Assembly (NCBI GenBank): GCA_027310725.1
Contig: DAIDAG010000040.1
Location: forward strand, 28,381-92,380
Length of the DNA stretch: 64,000 bases
Reading direction: 5' to 3'
Origin: Sideroxydans sp.
Lineage (GTDB): Bacteria; Pseudomonadota; Gammaproteobacteria; Burkholderiales; Gallionellaceae
The position numbers and the translations under genes were made by a program. Position 1 is the first letter of the stretch; every line of letters begins with the position of its first letter. Positions 26,191 through 35,345 of this stretch are shown here, piece after piece. Under the pieces are notes generated by a model that saw only the letters and a list, made by a program, of their open reading frames with translations, was not told the DNA's origin and made no database searches.

Positions 26191-27789
26191 ATGAGCGCTC
26201 CCCAAAGCAGTTACACGATCCAGCAAAAGCTCATCGCCGCACTGCGCGATCCGAGCCGCTATCCAACGACCCCGTCATCCGTTCAACTGATCGAGACGCA
26301 TATCTCATGGGTGCTGCTGGTTGGGAGTTTTGCATACAAGATCAAGAAGGCGCTCGATCTCGGATTTCTGGATTACTCGACACTGGAATTGCGGCGGTTT
26401 TGCTGCGACGAAGAGATCAGGCTCAACCGGCGCACCGCACCGGATATCTATCTGGACACCATTCCTGTCGGGGGCAGCCCGGACAACCCGGAGCTCGGTA
26501 CGCAACCCGCGATCGAATATGCCGTCAGGATGCGTCGCTTTGCCCCCGAAAACCTGATGGACGGCTTGCTGGTGCGTGGCAGGGTGACACTGCTGCACAT
26601 CGACAATCTTGCCGCCGTCATCGCCCGTTTTCATGCCGGCCTGCCCACAGCGGATGCGGGTTCGGGGTTCGGGACCGCCGCATCGATCGGTGCGGCAGCG
26701 AGGCAAAACTTTGAGCAGCTGCGCGAGTACCTGACAGAAGCGCCGGACAGGGCGGTTATCGCCGAGCTGGATGCCGCCACCGATGCCGAGTTCGCCGCAT
26801 GCAAAGAAAGGTTTGAGCAACGCCGCACACTGGGTTTTGTGCGCGAATGCCATGGCGACCTGCATCTGGGCAACATCGTGCTTGACGGAGATATTCCCTT
26901 TCTATTTGACTGTATCGAGTTCAATCCCTCCTTGCGCTGGATAGACGTGATGGATGAGATCTCATTCACGGTGATGGATCTTTTGCACCGAGGCCATCCC
27001 GAATATGCATGGCGTCTGCTGAATGCGTGTCTGGAGGCTAGCGGCGATTACGCGGGCGCCGGCGTGCTGCACTTCTATCTTGCCTATCGCTCGACCGTGC
27101 GCGCCAAGGTTTGTGCCATTCGGGCCGGCCAAAGCGGAATATCCAGACGCGCAAGATCGGATGAGTTGGCGATGTGTCGCAGTTATCTGGCGCTGGGGCG
27201 GCAATTCCTGGACCGGCACCGTCCCGTGTTGATCATCACGCACGGCCTGCCCGGTTCGGGCAAGACCACGTTCTCCCAGTTTGCACTGCAGCAGATGGGG
27301 GCCATACGCATTCGTTCGGATGTCGAACGCAAGCGTTTTTTTGGTCTGAATGCGCTCGAAAGCAGCGGCCCGCGTGCCGGAGGTATCTACGGTCCCGAGG
27401 CGACCCTGAAAACCTACGCGCACTTGCGCGAACTGGCAAACGAATTATTGGATGCGGGATTCCCCGTGATCGTGGATGCGGCTTTCCTCAAACAGGAGGA
27501 ACGCGAGATGTTCCGTCGGCTCGCACAAAATTTGTCGGTGCCATTCGCCATTGCCACATTACAGGCGCAAGATCGCACGTTACGTGAACGCATCCAGCAG
27601 CGGCGCAATGATGCTTCGGAAGCAGATGTGACCGTGCTGGAAAAACTGGGAACAGCGCAAGAACCGTTGTCCGGGCTTGAATTCGCATATGCTGCGAGTT
27701 TTACCACCGAAGAGCTTCCCGGCAGCACAGCGAATACGGAAGCCTGGGGCAGGCTTCAGGATTTGCTGACAAGTCGGGCATCAGGGTAG
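26191..27789 (+). CDS. Aminoglycoside-phosphotransferase-like / P-loop ATPase fusion protein
   Basis: This 532-aa protein has two enzyme-like halves. Residues 1-330 resemble the APH/choline kinase fold, with the Brenner-type motif HGDLHLGNIVLDG and later FDCIEFN. Residues 345-530 are a P-loop kinase (ITHGLPGSGKTTFSQ, RSDVERKRFFG, DAAFLKQEERE). This domain pair is widespread and annotated as a bifunctional phosphotransferase/ATP-binding protein, with no proven substrate. A conventional antibiotic-resistance role is unlikely given the chromosomal context. It is followed after 52 nt by the ClpX-like gene. Confidence 0.82.
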   Translation: MSAPQSSYTIQQKLIAALRDPSRYPTTPSSVQLIETHISWVLLVGSFAYKIKKALDLGFLDYSTLELRRFCCDEEIRLNRRTAPDIYLDTIPVGGSPDNPELGTQPAIEYAVRMRRFAPENLMDGLLVRGRVTLLHIDNLAAVIARFHAGLPTADAGSGFGTAASIGAAARQNFEQLREYLTEAPDRAVIAELDAATDAEFAACKERFEQRRTLGFVRECHGDLHLGNIVLDGDIPFLFDCIEFNPSLRWIDVMDEISFTVMDLLHRGHPEYAWRLLNACLEASGDYAGAGVLHFYLAYRSTVRAKVCAIRAGQSGISRRARSDELAMCRSYLALGRQFLDRHRPVLIITHGLPGSGKTTFSQFALQQMGAIRIRSDVERKRFFGLNALESSGPRAGGIYGPEATLKTYAHLRELANELLDAGFPVIVDAAFLKQEEREMFRRLAQNLSVPFAIATLQAQDRTLRERIQQRRNDASEADVTVLEKLGTAQEPLSGLEFAYAASFTTEELPGSTANTEAWGRLQDLLTSRASG

Positions 27790-27841
27790 AGTGCCAGGAC
27801 ATCGCGATGAAGTTTGCGCCAGATCGAAGAGGAAGAATGGT

Positions 27842-28867
27842 ATGGATGATTCAAACGGGCAGCAAGCGACAGCAAGGAAACTGACCCCCAGTGCCATTGC
27901 CGATTATCTGAACCAGTACGTCGTCGGTCAGGAAGATGCCAAGAAGGTACTGTCCGTGGCCTTGTATTCGCATAACCGCAGGTTCGGCAAACGGCAACTC
28001 GGAGGCGTTGAGATCGCCAAGAGCAATATCCTGCTGATCGGGCCGACCGGTACCGGCAAGACTCTGCTTTGCGAAACCCTGTCCCGCATCGCACGGGTGC
28101 CTTTCGTCACGGCCAATGCCACTTCGCTGGCACAATCCAAATACGTCAACGAAGAGATCGAAGCCTTGCTGCAGCGCCTGCTGGAAAAGGCGGAGGGGGA
28201 TATCGCCATGGCCCAGCGAGGGATCGTCTTTATCGACGAGATCGACAAGCTGAAGACTTCCGAAGGGGAGCAACGCGGCACCTCGGGGGAGCGGGTGCAG
28301 CACGCGCTTTTGAAGATCATGGAAGGGGCCTCGGTCAGACTGGGAAGCACGCAGACGCTCGATACGACGAATATTCTTTTCATTTGCGCGGGCGCGTTCG
28401 TCGGCCTGGAGAGCATCACTGCAACGAGCCACGCGTTCGGATTCATTTCCGTCGACGGCAGCGACAACCAGAAAGTCCTCGACCGATTGAATTCGCGCGT
28501 AAAGCCGAACGATCTGTTCACGTTCGGACTGATCCCCGAATTCGCCGGACGACTGCCTGTCATTGCCAATCTTCAGAATCTGTCCAAGGAGCTGCTGGTG
28601 CGCATCATGATCGAGCCGCGCAATTCGATCTATAACCAGTTTCGCGAAACGCTCAGGGAAGAGGGTGTCGAACTGGAAATCGAGCACGCGGCCTTTCTGC
28701 AGATCGCCGAAATGGCGTTTGAGTACAAAGTGGGTGCTCGCAGTCTGAGGGGAATCTTCGAGGAGATGCTGACGCCGGTGTTGTTCCAGATCCCGGACCG
28801 GCCGGAGATTCGCAAGGTCGTGATCAAGTCGCTATATGAAGAGCCGCAACTGGTAATCGTATCCTAG
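27842..28867 (+). CDS. Divergent ClpX-like AAA+ ATPase lacking the zinc domain
   Basis: The product is a 341-aa HslU/ClpX-family AAA+ ATPase: Walker A GPTGTGKT (68-75), Walker B GIVFIDEIDK (127-136), GLIPEFAGRLPV and sensor-2 GAR (298-300). Compared with true ClpX it lacks the N-terminal zinc-binding domain. The pore-1 loop GYVG reads KYVN (100-103), the RKH loop is missing because the segment after MEGA is short, and the ClpP-docking IGF is only FGF within AFGFISVDG. The ATG at 27842 follows GAGGAAG. It may be a ClpX paralogue with altered substrates or one that works without ClpP. It should not be called clpX. Confidence 0.85.
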   Translation: MDDSNGQQATARKLTPSAIADYLNQYVVGQEDAKKVLSVALYSHNRRFGKRQLGGVEIAKSNILLIGPTGTGKTLLCETLSRIARVPFVTANATSLAQSKYVNEEIEALLQRLLEKAEGDIAMAQRGIVFIDEIDKLKTSEGEQRGTSGERVQHALLKIMEGASVRLGSTQTLDTTNILFICAGAFVGLESITATSHAFGFISVDGSDNQKVLDRLNSRVKPNDLFTFGLIPEFAGRLPVIANLQNLSKELLVRIMIEPRNSIYNQFRETLREEGVELEIEHAAFLQIAEMAFEYKVGARSLRGIFEEMLTPVLFQIPDRPEIRKVVIKSLYEEPQLVIVS

Positions 28868-28903
28868 TGCCCCATAGGCCATACAAAAATCGAGATTCCG
28901 TAG

Positions 28904-28980
28904 GTCGGGTTAGCGTAGCGTAACCCGACGTTGCCACCGCTCCTGTCTCATCATGTCGGGTTACGCTACGCTAACCCGAC
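28904..28980. repeat. Inverted pair of 26-nt palindromic (REP-like) repeats
   Basis: Two 26-nt copies (28904-28929 and 28955-28980) are exact reverse complements of each other, separated by 25 nt. Each is itself nearly palindromic (GTCGGGTTA...TAACCCGAC). The pair could fold into one long hairpin or two small ones. This is the form of extragenic palindromes mobilised by RAYT-type transposases or acting as terminators. It fills the gap between the ClpX-like gene and the glutaredoxin gene. Confidence 0.85.
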
Positions 28981-29131
28981 CCACAACTGATAATGGCATC
29001 CTGGCGGTCCATAGACCACATGAAAAACGGGGACATGTACACCCCGCACGCAGCCGCGGATTCAGTAAAATCATTTCCGTTCATTTGCCGTGGTCCGGCA
29101 CTTGGAACATCGGAATATTCAAGGAAAAGAG

Positions 29132-29509
29132 ATGATGAAAATGTTTTTCAGAGCCCTGCGGCTGGTGTTGAATCCTTTCATGCTGCTATGGGCGAAACTT
29201 TCCATGCCCAAAGGGATCGTGCGCGCGGGTGACGCGCAACAGAAGATCGACAAGGAGTGCGCCAGCCTGGCGCTTTACCATTTCAAGACCTGCCCGTTCT
29301 GCATCAAAGTGCGCAAGGAAATGGCAAGGTTGTCGTTGCCGATCGAATTGCGCGATGCGCAACATGACCCGGCCATCCGCGCCGATCTGATGAAGGGAGG
29401 CGGAAAAATCCAGACGCCTTGCCTGCGGATCGCTGATGCCCAGGGCAATGTTCAGTGGATGTATGAATCCGACGATATCATCAGGTATCTGCAGCAACGC
29501 TTTGCCTGA
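29132..29509 (+). CDS. Glutaredoxin-family protein
   Basis: The product is a 125-aa thiol-redox protein. A hydrophobic or amphipathic N-terminal stretch of about 22 residues (FFRALRLVLNPFMLLWAKL) may anchor it to the membrane. The thioredoxin-fold part contains the active site CPFC (HFKTCPFCIKVRKEM), then the cis-Pro region (IQTPCLRI) and ESDDIIRYLQQRF, as in glutaredoxins. AAGGAAAAGAG precedes two adjacent ATG codons (29132, 29135). Confidence 0.85.
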   Translation: MMKMFFRALRLVLNPFMLLWAKLSMPKGIVRAGDAQQKIDKECASLALYHFKTCPFCIKVRKEMARLSLPIELRDAQHDPAIRADLMKGGGKIQTPCLRIADAQGNVQWMYESDDIIRYLQQRFA

Positions 29510-29853
29510 TCGCGGCTGTACGTCGCCATGCAACCAGCCTTGGCAAGGTTGAATGGAGGATGGCGGGTATGTGCGTGCATGCCGATTGCCTTCTGGCTGT
29601 CCCGCCCGCTTATTGTGCTGCAACGGCCTGGGTGGTTTTCCTATGTTGGGTTCCGCACTGAATTTTCGTTAATGAATAGGTAAACTTTTGCTGCGTCGAT
29701 ACCTGATCCGGTATCAATGGCGGGCTTGATGTCCAAGGAGACATATGGCTCCGGGAAGTTCTATCCGTACCGGAAGCCGGCGAAATCTTGCGTGCCCCGA
29801 TTGGCAGAACAGAGCAAACAAATCCGGCAATATCTAGACGAAAGGGAACAGTC
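29510..29853. other. Intergenic region, no gene recognised
   Basis: About 340 bases separate the glutaredoxin gene from the 76-codon gene. The right half looks more AT-rich than the surroundings. A minus-strand frame at 29610-29879 has no ribosome site or recognisable content. I see no RNA gene here. Confidence 0.4.
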
Positions 29854-30084
29854 ATGACACAAAAATCGGAAGTAACCAAGCTGCAGGAAGCACAACAATT
29901 AAAACGGGAAGAATTGCAGATTCAGGAAGGCAAGCTGAAAGAGTTGCATGCGGAATTGGAAAAGCTGAATTCAAAAGTGCACAACAATGAAAAGCTTTCA
30001 TCGGATGACACCAGATATATCAGCGAGCTCGGCTGGCTGGCTGCTTTGTCTGTGACGATAGCCACGATCGCATCCAGCCTCTAG
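29854..30084 (+). CDS. Small coiled-coil protein with hydrophobic C-terminus
   Basis: This 76-aa protein of unknown family starts MTQKSEVTKLQEAQQLKREEL, has a charged coiled coil to about residue 45, a linker (NEKLSSDDTRYISEL) and a hydrophobic tail (WLAALSVTIATIASSL) that could be a membrane anchor. AAAGGGA precedes the ATG. The heptad-like pattern and good start context support it as a real gene. The region looks accessory. Confidence 0.6.
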   Translation: MTQKSEVTKLQEAQQLKREELQIQEGKLKELHAELEKLNSKVHNNEKLSSDDTRYISELGWLAALSVTIATIASSL

Positions 30085-30209
30085 CCTTTAGCAATAATTG
30101 TGAAATGTGCCATGAAACTCAAGCCGAAATGATTCGGATAGGTTGCGGTATGTGCAGTTGTCGCATCGAATCCTCTGGCGGAGCCGATTCGATACGAATT
30201 CGGGCAGGT

Positions 30210-30338
30210 TCAAACGAAAAATGCGCCAATAATAATGACTGCAAAGACTGCTGCAGCAAATATGACCACTTTTTTCAAAGTTCTTTCGGTTCGTTCCTTG
30301 TGCTGAATGTATCTTTCTTCGTCCGATTTGTCAGGCAA
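30210..30338 (-). CDS. Small tail-anchored membrane protein, TTG start
   Basis: This 42-codon gene reads MPDKSDEERYIQHKERTERT, then LKKVVIFAAAVFAVIIIGAFFV: a charged N-terminal half followed by one clean transmembrane helix at the very C-terminus. GAGGAG lies 6 nt before the TTG start. The charge pattern and ribosome site make it convincing despite its size. Function unknown. Confidence 0.6.
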   Translation of the reverse strand: MPDKSDEERYIQHKERTERTLKKVVIFAAAVFAVIIIGAFFV

Positions 30339-30376
30339 AATCAACTCCTCAAAAATATCCAGTATCAATGCAAGGT

Positions 30377-30400
30377 CGCATGGGCGGATGCGCCCATGCG
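30377..30400. other. 10-bp hairpin between XRE gene and small membrane gene
   Basis: CGCATGGGCG-GATG-CGCCCATGCG forms a perfect 10-bp stem with a tetraloop. It lies about 70 nt beyond the stop of the minus-strand XRE gene. No T-tract follows on that strand, so terminator activity is uncertain. Confidence 0.5.
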
Positions 30401-30467
30401 TTCTAACGGCCGCTACCGGTGATGCCCCAAGGGGCCCAACCTGCGTGCCACGAAGTTCTGTCGGGGC

Positions 30468-30905
30468 TTACTTGGAAAGGTTCTGCAGTATGGCACGGAT
30501 TTCCCGTTTACCCATGCCTCTCAGTGCAACTATCCTTTCCAATTGCCGGGCACGGGGATTGGAATTGCCAGCCTCCCAGTTATAGATCGTTGGTGCCGAT
30601 ACATCAAGCAAAGTCCCGATTTCCATGGCAGACAATCCCAGACGCAGCCTTAACGATTTAAATCCCTTCGCAGTAAAACGTACCTTGCCTGTCACTTCGG
30701 GATCTGCCTTTACCCCGGCATTATTCGAGATCGTTTTTGCGAGGCGCGACAACTGTTGTTCGAGGGCGACTGTGCGACGTTTCAAAGCTGCAATTTCGGC
30801 CCGATATTGCACCGAAGCTTTCTTCAGACTTTGAGTCTCGCTGCGCAACTCTTTGCGCGTCAGTCGAGAGATTTCCTGTTTTAATACGAGGCCGATGTTT
30901 GCCAA
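30468..30905 (-). CDS. XRE-family regulator with N-terminal coiled coil
   Basis: This 145-aa protein has an N-terminal basic coiled coil (about residues 10-60) and a C-terminal Cro/C1-type helix-turn-helix (KSLRLRLGLSAMEIGTLLDVSAPTIYNWEAGNSNPRARQL). The start is TTG at 30905, preceded by AAGGA at 8 nt. Targets are unknown. It resembles stand-alone chromosomal XRE regulators, and no toxin partner is adjacent. Confidence 0.8.
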   Translation of the reverse strand: MANIGLVLKQEISRLTRKELRSETQSLKKASVQYRAEIAALKRRTVALEQQLSRLAKTISNNAGVKADPEVTGKVRFTAKGFKSLRLRLGLSAMEIGTLLDVSAPTIYNWEAGNSNPRARQLERIVALRGMGKREIRAILQNLSK

Positions 30906-31174
30906 TTTATTTTTCCTTCAGACAAGTTCGTTTATTGGGAGGGTGGGGTCATGCAAATGAACTGGAATGACCAGAATTCGGGCCAGACAGGCTAAGCAGC
31001 GATCGATCGGCATAGACATGGCGTTCCGACGCATGTCTGTTCGTTTCAGTTTGCGGAACAAACCTGCCGGCGAGAATCCACACGGTTTGATAATTGTAGC
31101 TCTTCCCGCAGCAAAAGCGATAATTATCAACGAAGCCTGCGAATCAAAATTCGACGATAGCGCGTTGTACATCC

Positions 31175-31603
31175 CTACACATCCCCGGTCTTTTTTTGTG
31201 CTGCAAGATTCAACAGGTCAATCGATTGTCCGCGCATCAGTTTCAGGAGTTCATTTCGCGCCGTTCCCGCCGTACGACCCGTTGCGACCAATTTGTCGAC
31301 CATATCCTGAAATCGCATGCGGCGCCCGATGCCGTCCTCGCTGGTATCGCGCCGATTCCAGAAACTCTCGAGCAAAGTGGAACCGCAGACGCAGTTCCGG
31401 AACAGATCCACGATCAACTTGCCATCATCGCCCAGACTTTGCTTCAACCCGCTGCAATCGACCCGCAATGGCCGCGTGGCAGCGAGGAAGTCGGCGGTAC
31501 TCCGATACTCCCGGCCGCAATTCCCGCAGCGTTTCGGAAAGGCCGATTCGGCCAACTCCCGCAGTCCGGCAAGCAACTCTTCGTCAAGATAAGGCTCAGG
31601 CAT
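31175..31603 (-). CDS. Hypothetical Cys-containing protein downstream of the chemoreceptor
   Basis: This 142-aa protein has a CGNC pair (KRCGNCGREYRSTADF) and a later CVCG, which together could bind zinc, and a helical C-terminus (DMVDKLVATGRTAGTARNELLKLMRG). The ATG at 31603 is supported by GGGAG 6 nt upstream. A plus-strand frame over the same bases is less protein-like. It lies 91 nt after the MCP gene in the same orientation and might act with it. Family not recognised. Confidence 0.6.
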   Translation of the reverse strand: MPEPYLDEELLAGLRELAESAFPKRCGNCGREYRSTADFLAATRPLRVDCSGLKQSLGDDGKLIVDLFRNCVCGSTLLESFWNRRDTSEDGIGRRMRFQDMVDKLVATGRTAGTARNELLKLMRGQSIDLLNLAAQKKTGDV

Positions 31604-31694
31604 GGCGCACTCCCGCTGATCGCCCATATAACGCTATTGCCATGGCTGAAATCGGCAATATGAAACAAGCTTGATGCAGATAAAGAGCCGCATA

Positions 31695-33494
31695 TCACGT
31701 CGCGCTTATGAGTGATTCGGCACTGATCCCGACCCTGACATTGCCCCACAGGCGCCCATCGATCTCGATGGGCATGGCGATATCGCACAGAACTTCCCCC
31801 GTGTCTCGCAGGTAGGTGCGCAACAACACCGGCTTTGTATTCTTTGCAGCCCGAAGCTCTCCGGGATTTTCGAATTTCCGGTTGCAGCGGTTGCCGGCGA
31901 TATCTACCGCATCGTCGCCGGTGAGAGGTTTGGAGAATTTCAGATTGTGTGACGACAAGTAACCGTCCGTATTGACGCCAACCGCGTATATGCAATCTGG
32001 AATAAGGTTCAATGCCTCTTCCAGCAGCGTCTGACAGCGCCGCGAGTATTCTTCGCCCCAGGACACCCGATACTTCTGCGGCCTGCTCTTGCCGAGGGGG
32101 ATATAGTTCCTGTCGAAAATGTCCAGTCCGGAGTTGGCCATCTCGCCAAGCGTATTCTTGAGTTTGTCGCGGAACAAACGGGTCTTCCCGACGACTTCTT
32201 CGAAAGTGCCGGCGCCGATATTGAAACGCGAAACCAGCTCCTGTATGCCTTCGGTCGACTGGGACAGCACCGCCGTGCGTTTGCCCGAATCCACCATGTG
32301 GGTGGAGACATTGGCCGACAGCTCGTGTATGGCCACCACGTTCTCATGCACCTGGGCATTCGTTGCGGATAACTGCTCCATTGCGGCCGCGATTTGCAGC
32401 AGCTGTTCGCCTGTGCGCTCGAAGTCTCCCACCATGACCTGGAATTGCACGGAAGATCGTCCCACCACTTCACGCGTATGCTGGACGTCTGCATTGATTT
32501 CGTCGTTCTCGGTGCGGGTGTTTCTTACCTGTGACAACATGGCGGCAACGTTGCCGGTGATTTCGGAAGCTGCCTTGTTGACGCTTTCCGCGAGCTTCCT
32601 GACCTCGTCGGCGACGACGGCAAAACCGCGCCCCGCCTCGCCGGCCCGTGCTGCCTCGATGGCGGCATTCAGGGCCAGGAGATTGGTCTGGTCTGCCACC
32701 TTGCGGATCAGCGTCGCGAACTGATTGACGTTTTCGGAGCGATGCCACAGATCGTCGACGGTATGGTTGAAGCGCAGTACCTTCTCGCCGACAGAATTGA
32801 TCCTTTCGGTGATGTCCCGCATCTCGTTCAACGAGATGCGCGCCTGTTTCAGATTGACGTTGGTCGAATTGGCGATGATCTGGGTACTTTGCGACACGCC
32901 ATCGATCGCCTTGGTCGACTCGTTGCTGGCAATGAAGACGCTGTCCGTCAATGTTGCCTGTTGGCGCACGTTGGTTGCCGTTTCATCCAGATTCACATTG
33001 ACGAGGACCGCATCGCGGGCGATGGACACGCTCACATTGCGCACCTCGCCGATGATCTGGCGCATCTTGTGCGCGAAAAGATTGTAACTCCGGGCCAACT
33101 GCCTGAATTCATCGTGGGTGGTGAGCGGAAGGTCGCGCGAGAAGTTGCCTTCGCCCTTGCTGATTTCCTCGAAAATGCCGGTGATGGTCTTGACCGGACG
33201 CACGATCAAATGCCGCATGTAGAGAATCTGGAGGATATTCCAGACGAGAGAGACAACCGTCAGCGTGGCCAGTACGTTCAGGCCGAAATTCAAGTCCGCC
33301 ATGATGGAAATCGCAGTGGCATCGGGGACGCCGTTGCTCGCCAGTGTGCCTTGTATATCCTGGCGGACCTTGAAATACGTGAGCAGATAAAGGAGGTCGA
33401 TAATGAACAGGAAGAGGAAGCTCATCAGCTTCTTCGTCAGCGTATTCCAGATTTCCCGCTCGGCCCATTCATAGACTTCCCGGATACTGTTCAT
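31695..33494 (-). CDS. Methyl-accepting chemotaxis protein linked to the lactate operon
   Basis: The chemoreceptor (599 aa) has two membrane segments (about residues 23-43 and 70-92) separated by only about 27 periplasmic residues, then HAMP and the signalling hairpin tip ([37 protein letters not shown]). A C-terminal domain of about 120 residues ([15 protein letters not shown]...[20 protein letters not shown]) resembles a PAS/Cache-like sensor placed in the cytoplasm. The ATG at 33494 follows AAAGGAGA. It lies directly after lldP, suggesting taxis related to lactate or energy state (inference). Confidence 0.9.
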   Translation of the reverse strand: MNSIREVYEWAEREIWNTLTKKLMSFLFLFIIDLLYLLTYFKVRQDIQGTLASNGVPDATAISIMADLNFGLNVLATLTVVSLVWNILQILYMRHLIVRPVKTITGIFEEISKGEGNFSRDLPLTTHDEFRQLARSYNLFAHKMRQIIGEVRNVSVSIARDAVLVNVNLDETATNVRQQATLTDSVFIASNESTKAIDGVSQSTQIIANSTNVNLKQARISLNEMRDITERINSVGEKVLRFNHTVDDLWHRSENVNQFATLIRKVADQTNLLALNAAIEAARAGEAGRGFAVVADEVRKLAESVNKAASEITGNVAAMLSQVRNTRTENDEINADVQHTREVVGRSSVQFQVMVGDFERTGEQLLQIAAAMEQLSATNAQVHENVVAIHELSANVSTHMVDSGKRTAVLSQSTEGIQELVSRFNIGAGTFEEVVGKTRLFRDKLKNTLGEMANSGLDIFDRNYIPLGKSRPQKYRVSWGEEYSRRCQTLLEEALNLIPDCIYAVGVNTDGYLSSHNLKFSKPLTGDDAVDIAGNRCNRKFENPGELRAAKNTKPVLLRTYLRDTGEVLCDIAMPIEIDGRLWGNVRVGISAESLISAT

Positions 33495-33549
33495 TATGGT
33501 CTCCTTTGTCGGCGCCGGCTCTTTGGCCGACACCGTTATCTGTTATTGA

Positions 33550-35190
33550 TCATGGGATCATCCACGGTAACAGATAAGCCTGCACCGTGGTGATCACGCC
33601 AACGATTCCGGCAAGCATCAGGCTGTGTTTCAGCGTGAAGCGGAACAGATCGCCTTCATGTCCCACCAGGCCCACCGCTGCAGTGGCTACCGCGATGGAC
33701 TGCGGCGAGATCATCTTTCCGGTGACGCCGCCGGTCGAATTTGCCGCCACCATCAGGGTGTCGCTGACGCCGATCTGGTGTGCGGTGTTGGCCTGCAAGT
33801 TGCAGAACAGCGCGTTCGATGACGTATCCGATCCGGTGAGGAACACGCCTATCCATCCCAGGAAGGGCGAGAAGAACGGGAAGGCCACACCTGTACCCGC
33901 CAGCAGCAACGCCAGCGTTGCAGACAGGCCGGAGTAGTTGGCGATGAAAGCGAAGGCCAGCACCATGCCGATCGAAAAGATCGGCCACTTCAAGTCGTAC
34001 AGGGTGCTGCCGAAAGTCTTGATCGCATCCGCCGGCTTCATGCGCAGAACCAGCACGGTGACGATGGCGGAAAGCAATATCGCCGTGCCGGTGGCTGCCA
34101 GCCAATTGAACGAGTAAACGGCCGGATAGGGAGTGGGCGCGTTGACGATGGGCTGCATCTTTATGACCAGCTTGTCGAGCATCGGCACCGGCGTGTTGAT
34201 GACCGTCCAGACCAGGTCTCCTCCCTTGGCGAATAGGGCCTTGAAGGGTTTGAGCGACCACACGGTCACGAAGATCGTCAGGATGACAAAGGGCGACCAT
34301 GCTTTCAGCACCTGGTCGAAGGAGTGGCTTTCCGCCTTCAGCGTCACTTCCTGTCCGGGGAAACGGAATATATTTTTGGGTTTCCAGAATTTCAGGAACA
34401 CCGTAAGCGATATCAGGCTCACCAAAGCAGAGGTGATGTCAGGCAACTCGGGGCCGATGAAGTTGGACGTCAGGAACTGGGTGACCGCGAAGGTTGCACC
34501 GCACACCAGGATTGCCGGCCATGTCTCGCGCACACCGCGCCAGCCGTCCATGATCATGATGACCCAGAAAGGGATGATGATCGACAGCAATGGCAGTTGG
34601 CGACCCGCCATTGCGCCGATCTTGAAGGCATCGATGCCGGTGACTTGGCCTGCCACGATGATAGGGATGCCCATCGCGCCGAAAGCGACCGGGGCGGTGT
34701 TGGTGATCAGGCACAGGCCGGCGGCATAGAGCGGGTTGAACCCCAGCCCGACCAACAGGGCTGCAGTGATTGCCACAGGGGCGCCGAATCCCGCAGCACC
34801 TTCAAGAAAAGCGCCGAATGAGAATCCGACCAGCAGCATTTGCAAGCGCTGGTCTTCCGTCACGGATATCACCGAGGAGCGGATGATGTCGAACTGTCCG
34901 GTCTTTACCGTGACCTTGTACAGAAACACCGCGGTGACGATGATCCAGGCGATAGGCCACAAGCCGAAGAGGAAGCCATAACCGGCCGATGCCAGCGCCA
35001 TTTGTACCGGCATGTTGTAGAAGAAGATCGACACCAGCAGCGCCAGGACAACGGTGACGGTGCTGGCGATATATCCCTTCATTCGAAAAACAGCCAGGGC
35101 AACAAAAAAGAAAATGATCGGTATCGCAGCGATCAGCGACGAGAGCCAAAGGTTGCCTGCGGGATCGTATATCTGTTGCCAGGGCTGCAT
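33550..35190 (-). CDS. lldP: L-lactate permease
   Basis: LldP/LctP (546 aa) is an inner-membrane proton symporter for L-lactate (also glycolate) with about 12-14 segments. Family blocks include [30 protein letters not shown] and [11 protein letters not shown](C)NLQ near the C-terminus. GAGGAG precedes the ATG. It follows lutB by about 155 nt in the lactate operon and supplies the substrate for LutABC. Confidence 0.93.
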   Translation of the reverse strand: MQPWQQIYDPAGNLWLSSLIAAIPIIFFFVALAVFRMKGYIASTVTVVLALLVSIFFYNMPVQMALASAGYGFLFGLWPIAWIIVTAVFLYKVTVKTGQFDIIRSSVISVTEDQRLQMLLVGFSFGAFLEGAAGFGAPVAITAALLVGLGFNPLYAAGLCLITNTAPVAFGAMGIPIIVAGQVTGIDAFKIGAMAGRQLPLLSIIIPFWVIMIMDGWRGVRETWPAILVCGATFAVTQFLTSNFIGPELPDITSALVSLISLTVFLKFWKPKNIFRFPGQEVTLKAESHSFDQVLKAWSPFVILTIFVTVWSLKPFKALFAKGGDLVWTVINTPVPMLDKLVIKMQPIVNAPTPYPAVYSFNWLAATGTAILLSAIVTVLVLRMKPADAIKTFGSTLYDLKWPIFSIGMVLAFAFIANYSGLSATLALLLAGTGVAFPFFSPFLGWIGVFLTGSDTSSNALFCNLQANTAHQIGVSDTLMVAANSTGGVTGKMISPQSIAVATAAVGLVGHEGDLFRFTLKHSLMLAGIVGVITTVQAYLLPWMIP

Positions 35191-35345
35191 GGTGAATCTC
35201 CTCTATTTTGTATCGAATTGCTGGTTCGTTGTATGGGTCGGCACGAGGGTGCTTACCGTTCCCGGTGCAAGCAACTGCCCTGGGTCGTCGGTGCAGACCT
35301 GTTTGACCGCTTCTATCGGTAGATGAAAGTGACTGGCTGATCTGG

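Noticed and set aside
26191..27789. Aminoglycoside resistance gene
   Set aside because: The APH-like fold is fused to a P-loop kinase in a widespread chromosomal family; there is no mobile context or resistance-gene signature.
30105..30422. 105-codon plus-strand frame rich in Cys and Ser
   Set aside because: No ribosome site and no domain; it lies opposite the better supported 42-aa membrane peptide.
30967..31674. 235-codon plus-strand frame
   Set aside because: The second half is an Arg-rich shadow of the minus-strand Cys-containing gene, and the first half has no supporting motif.
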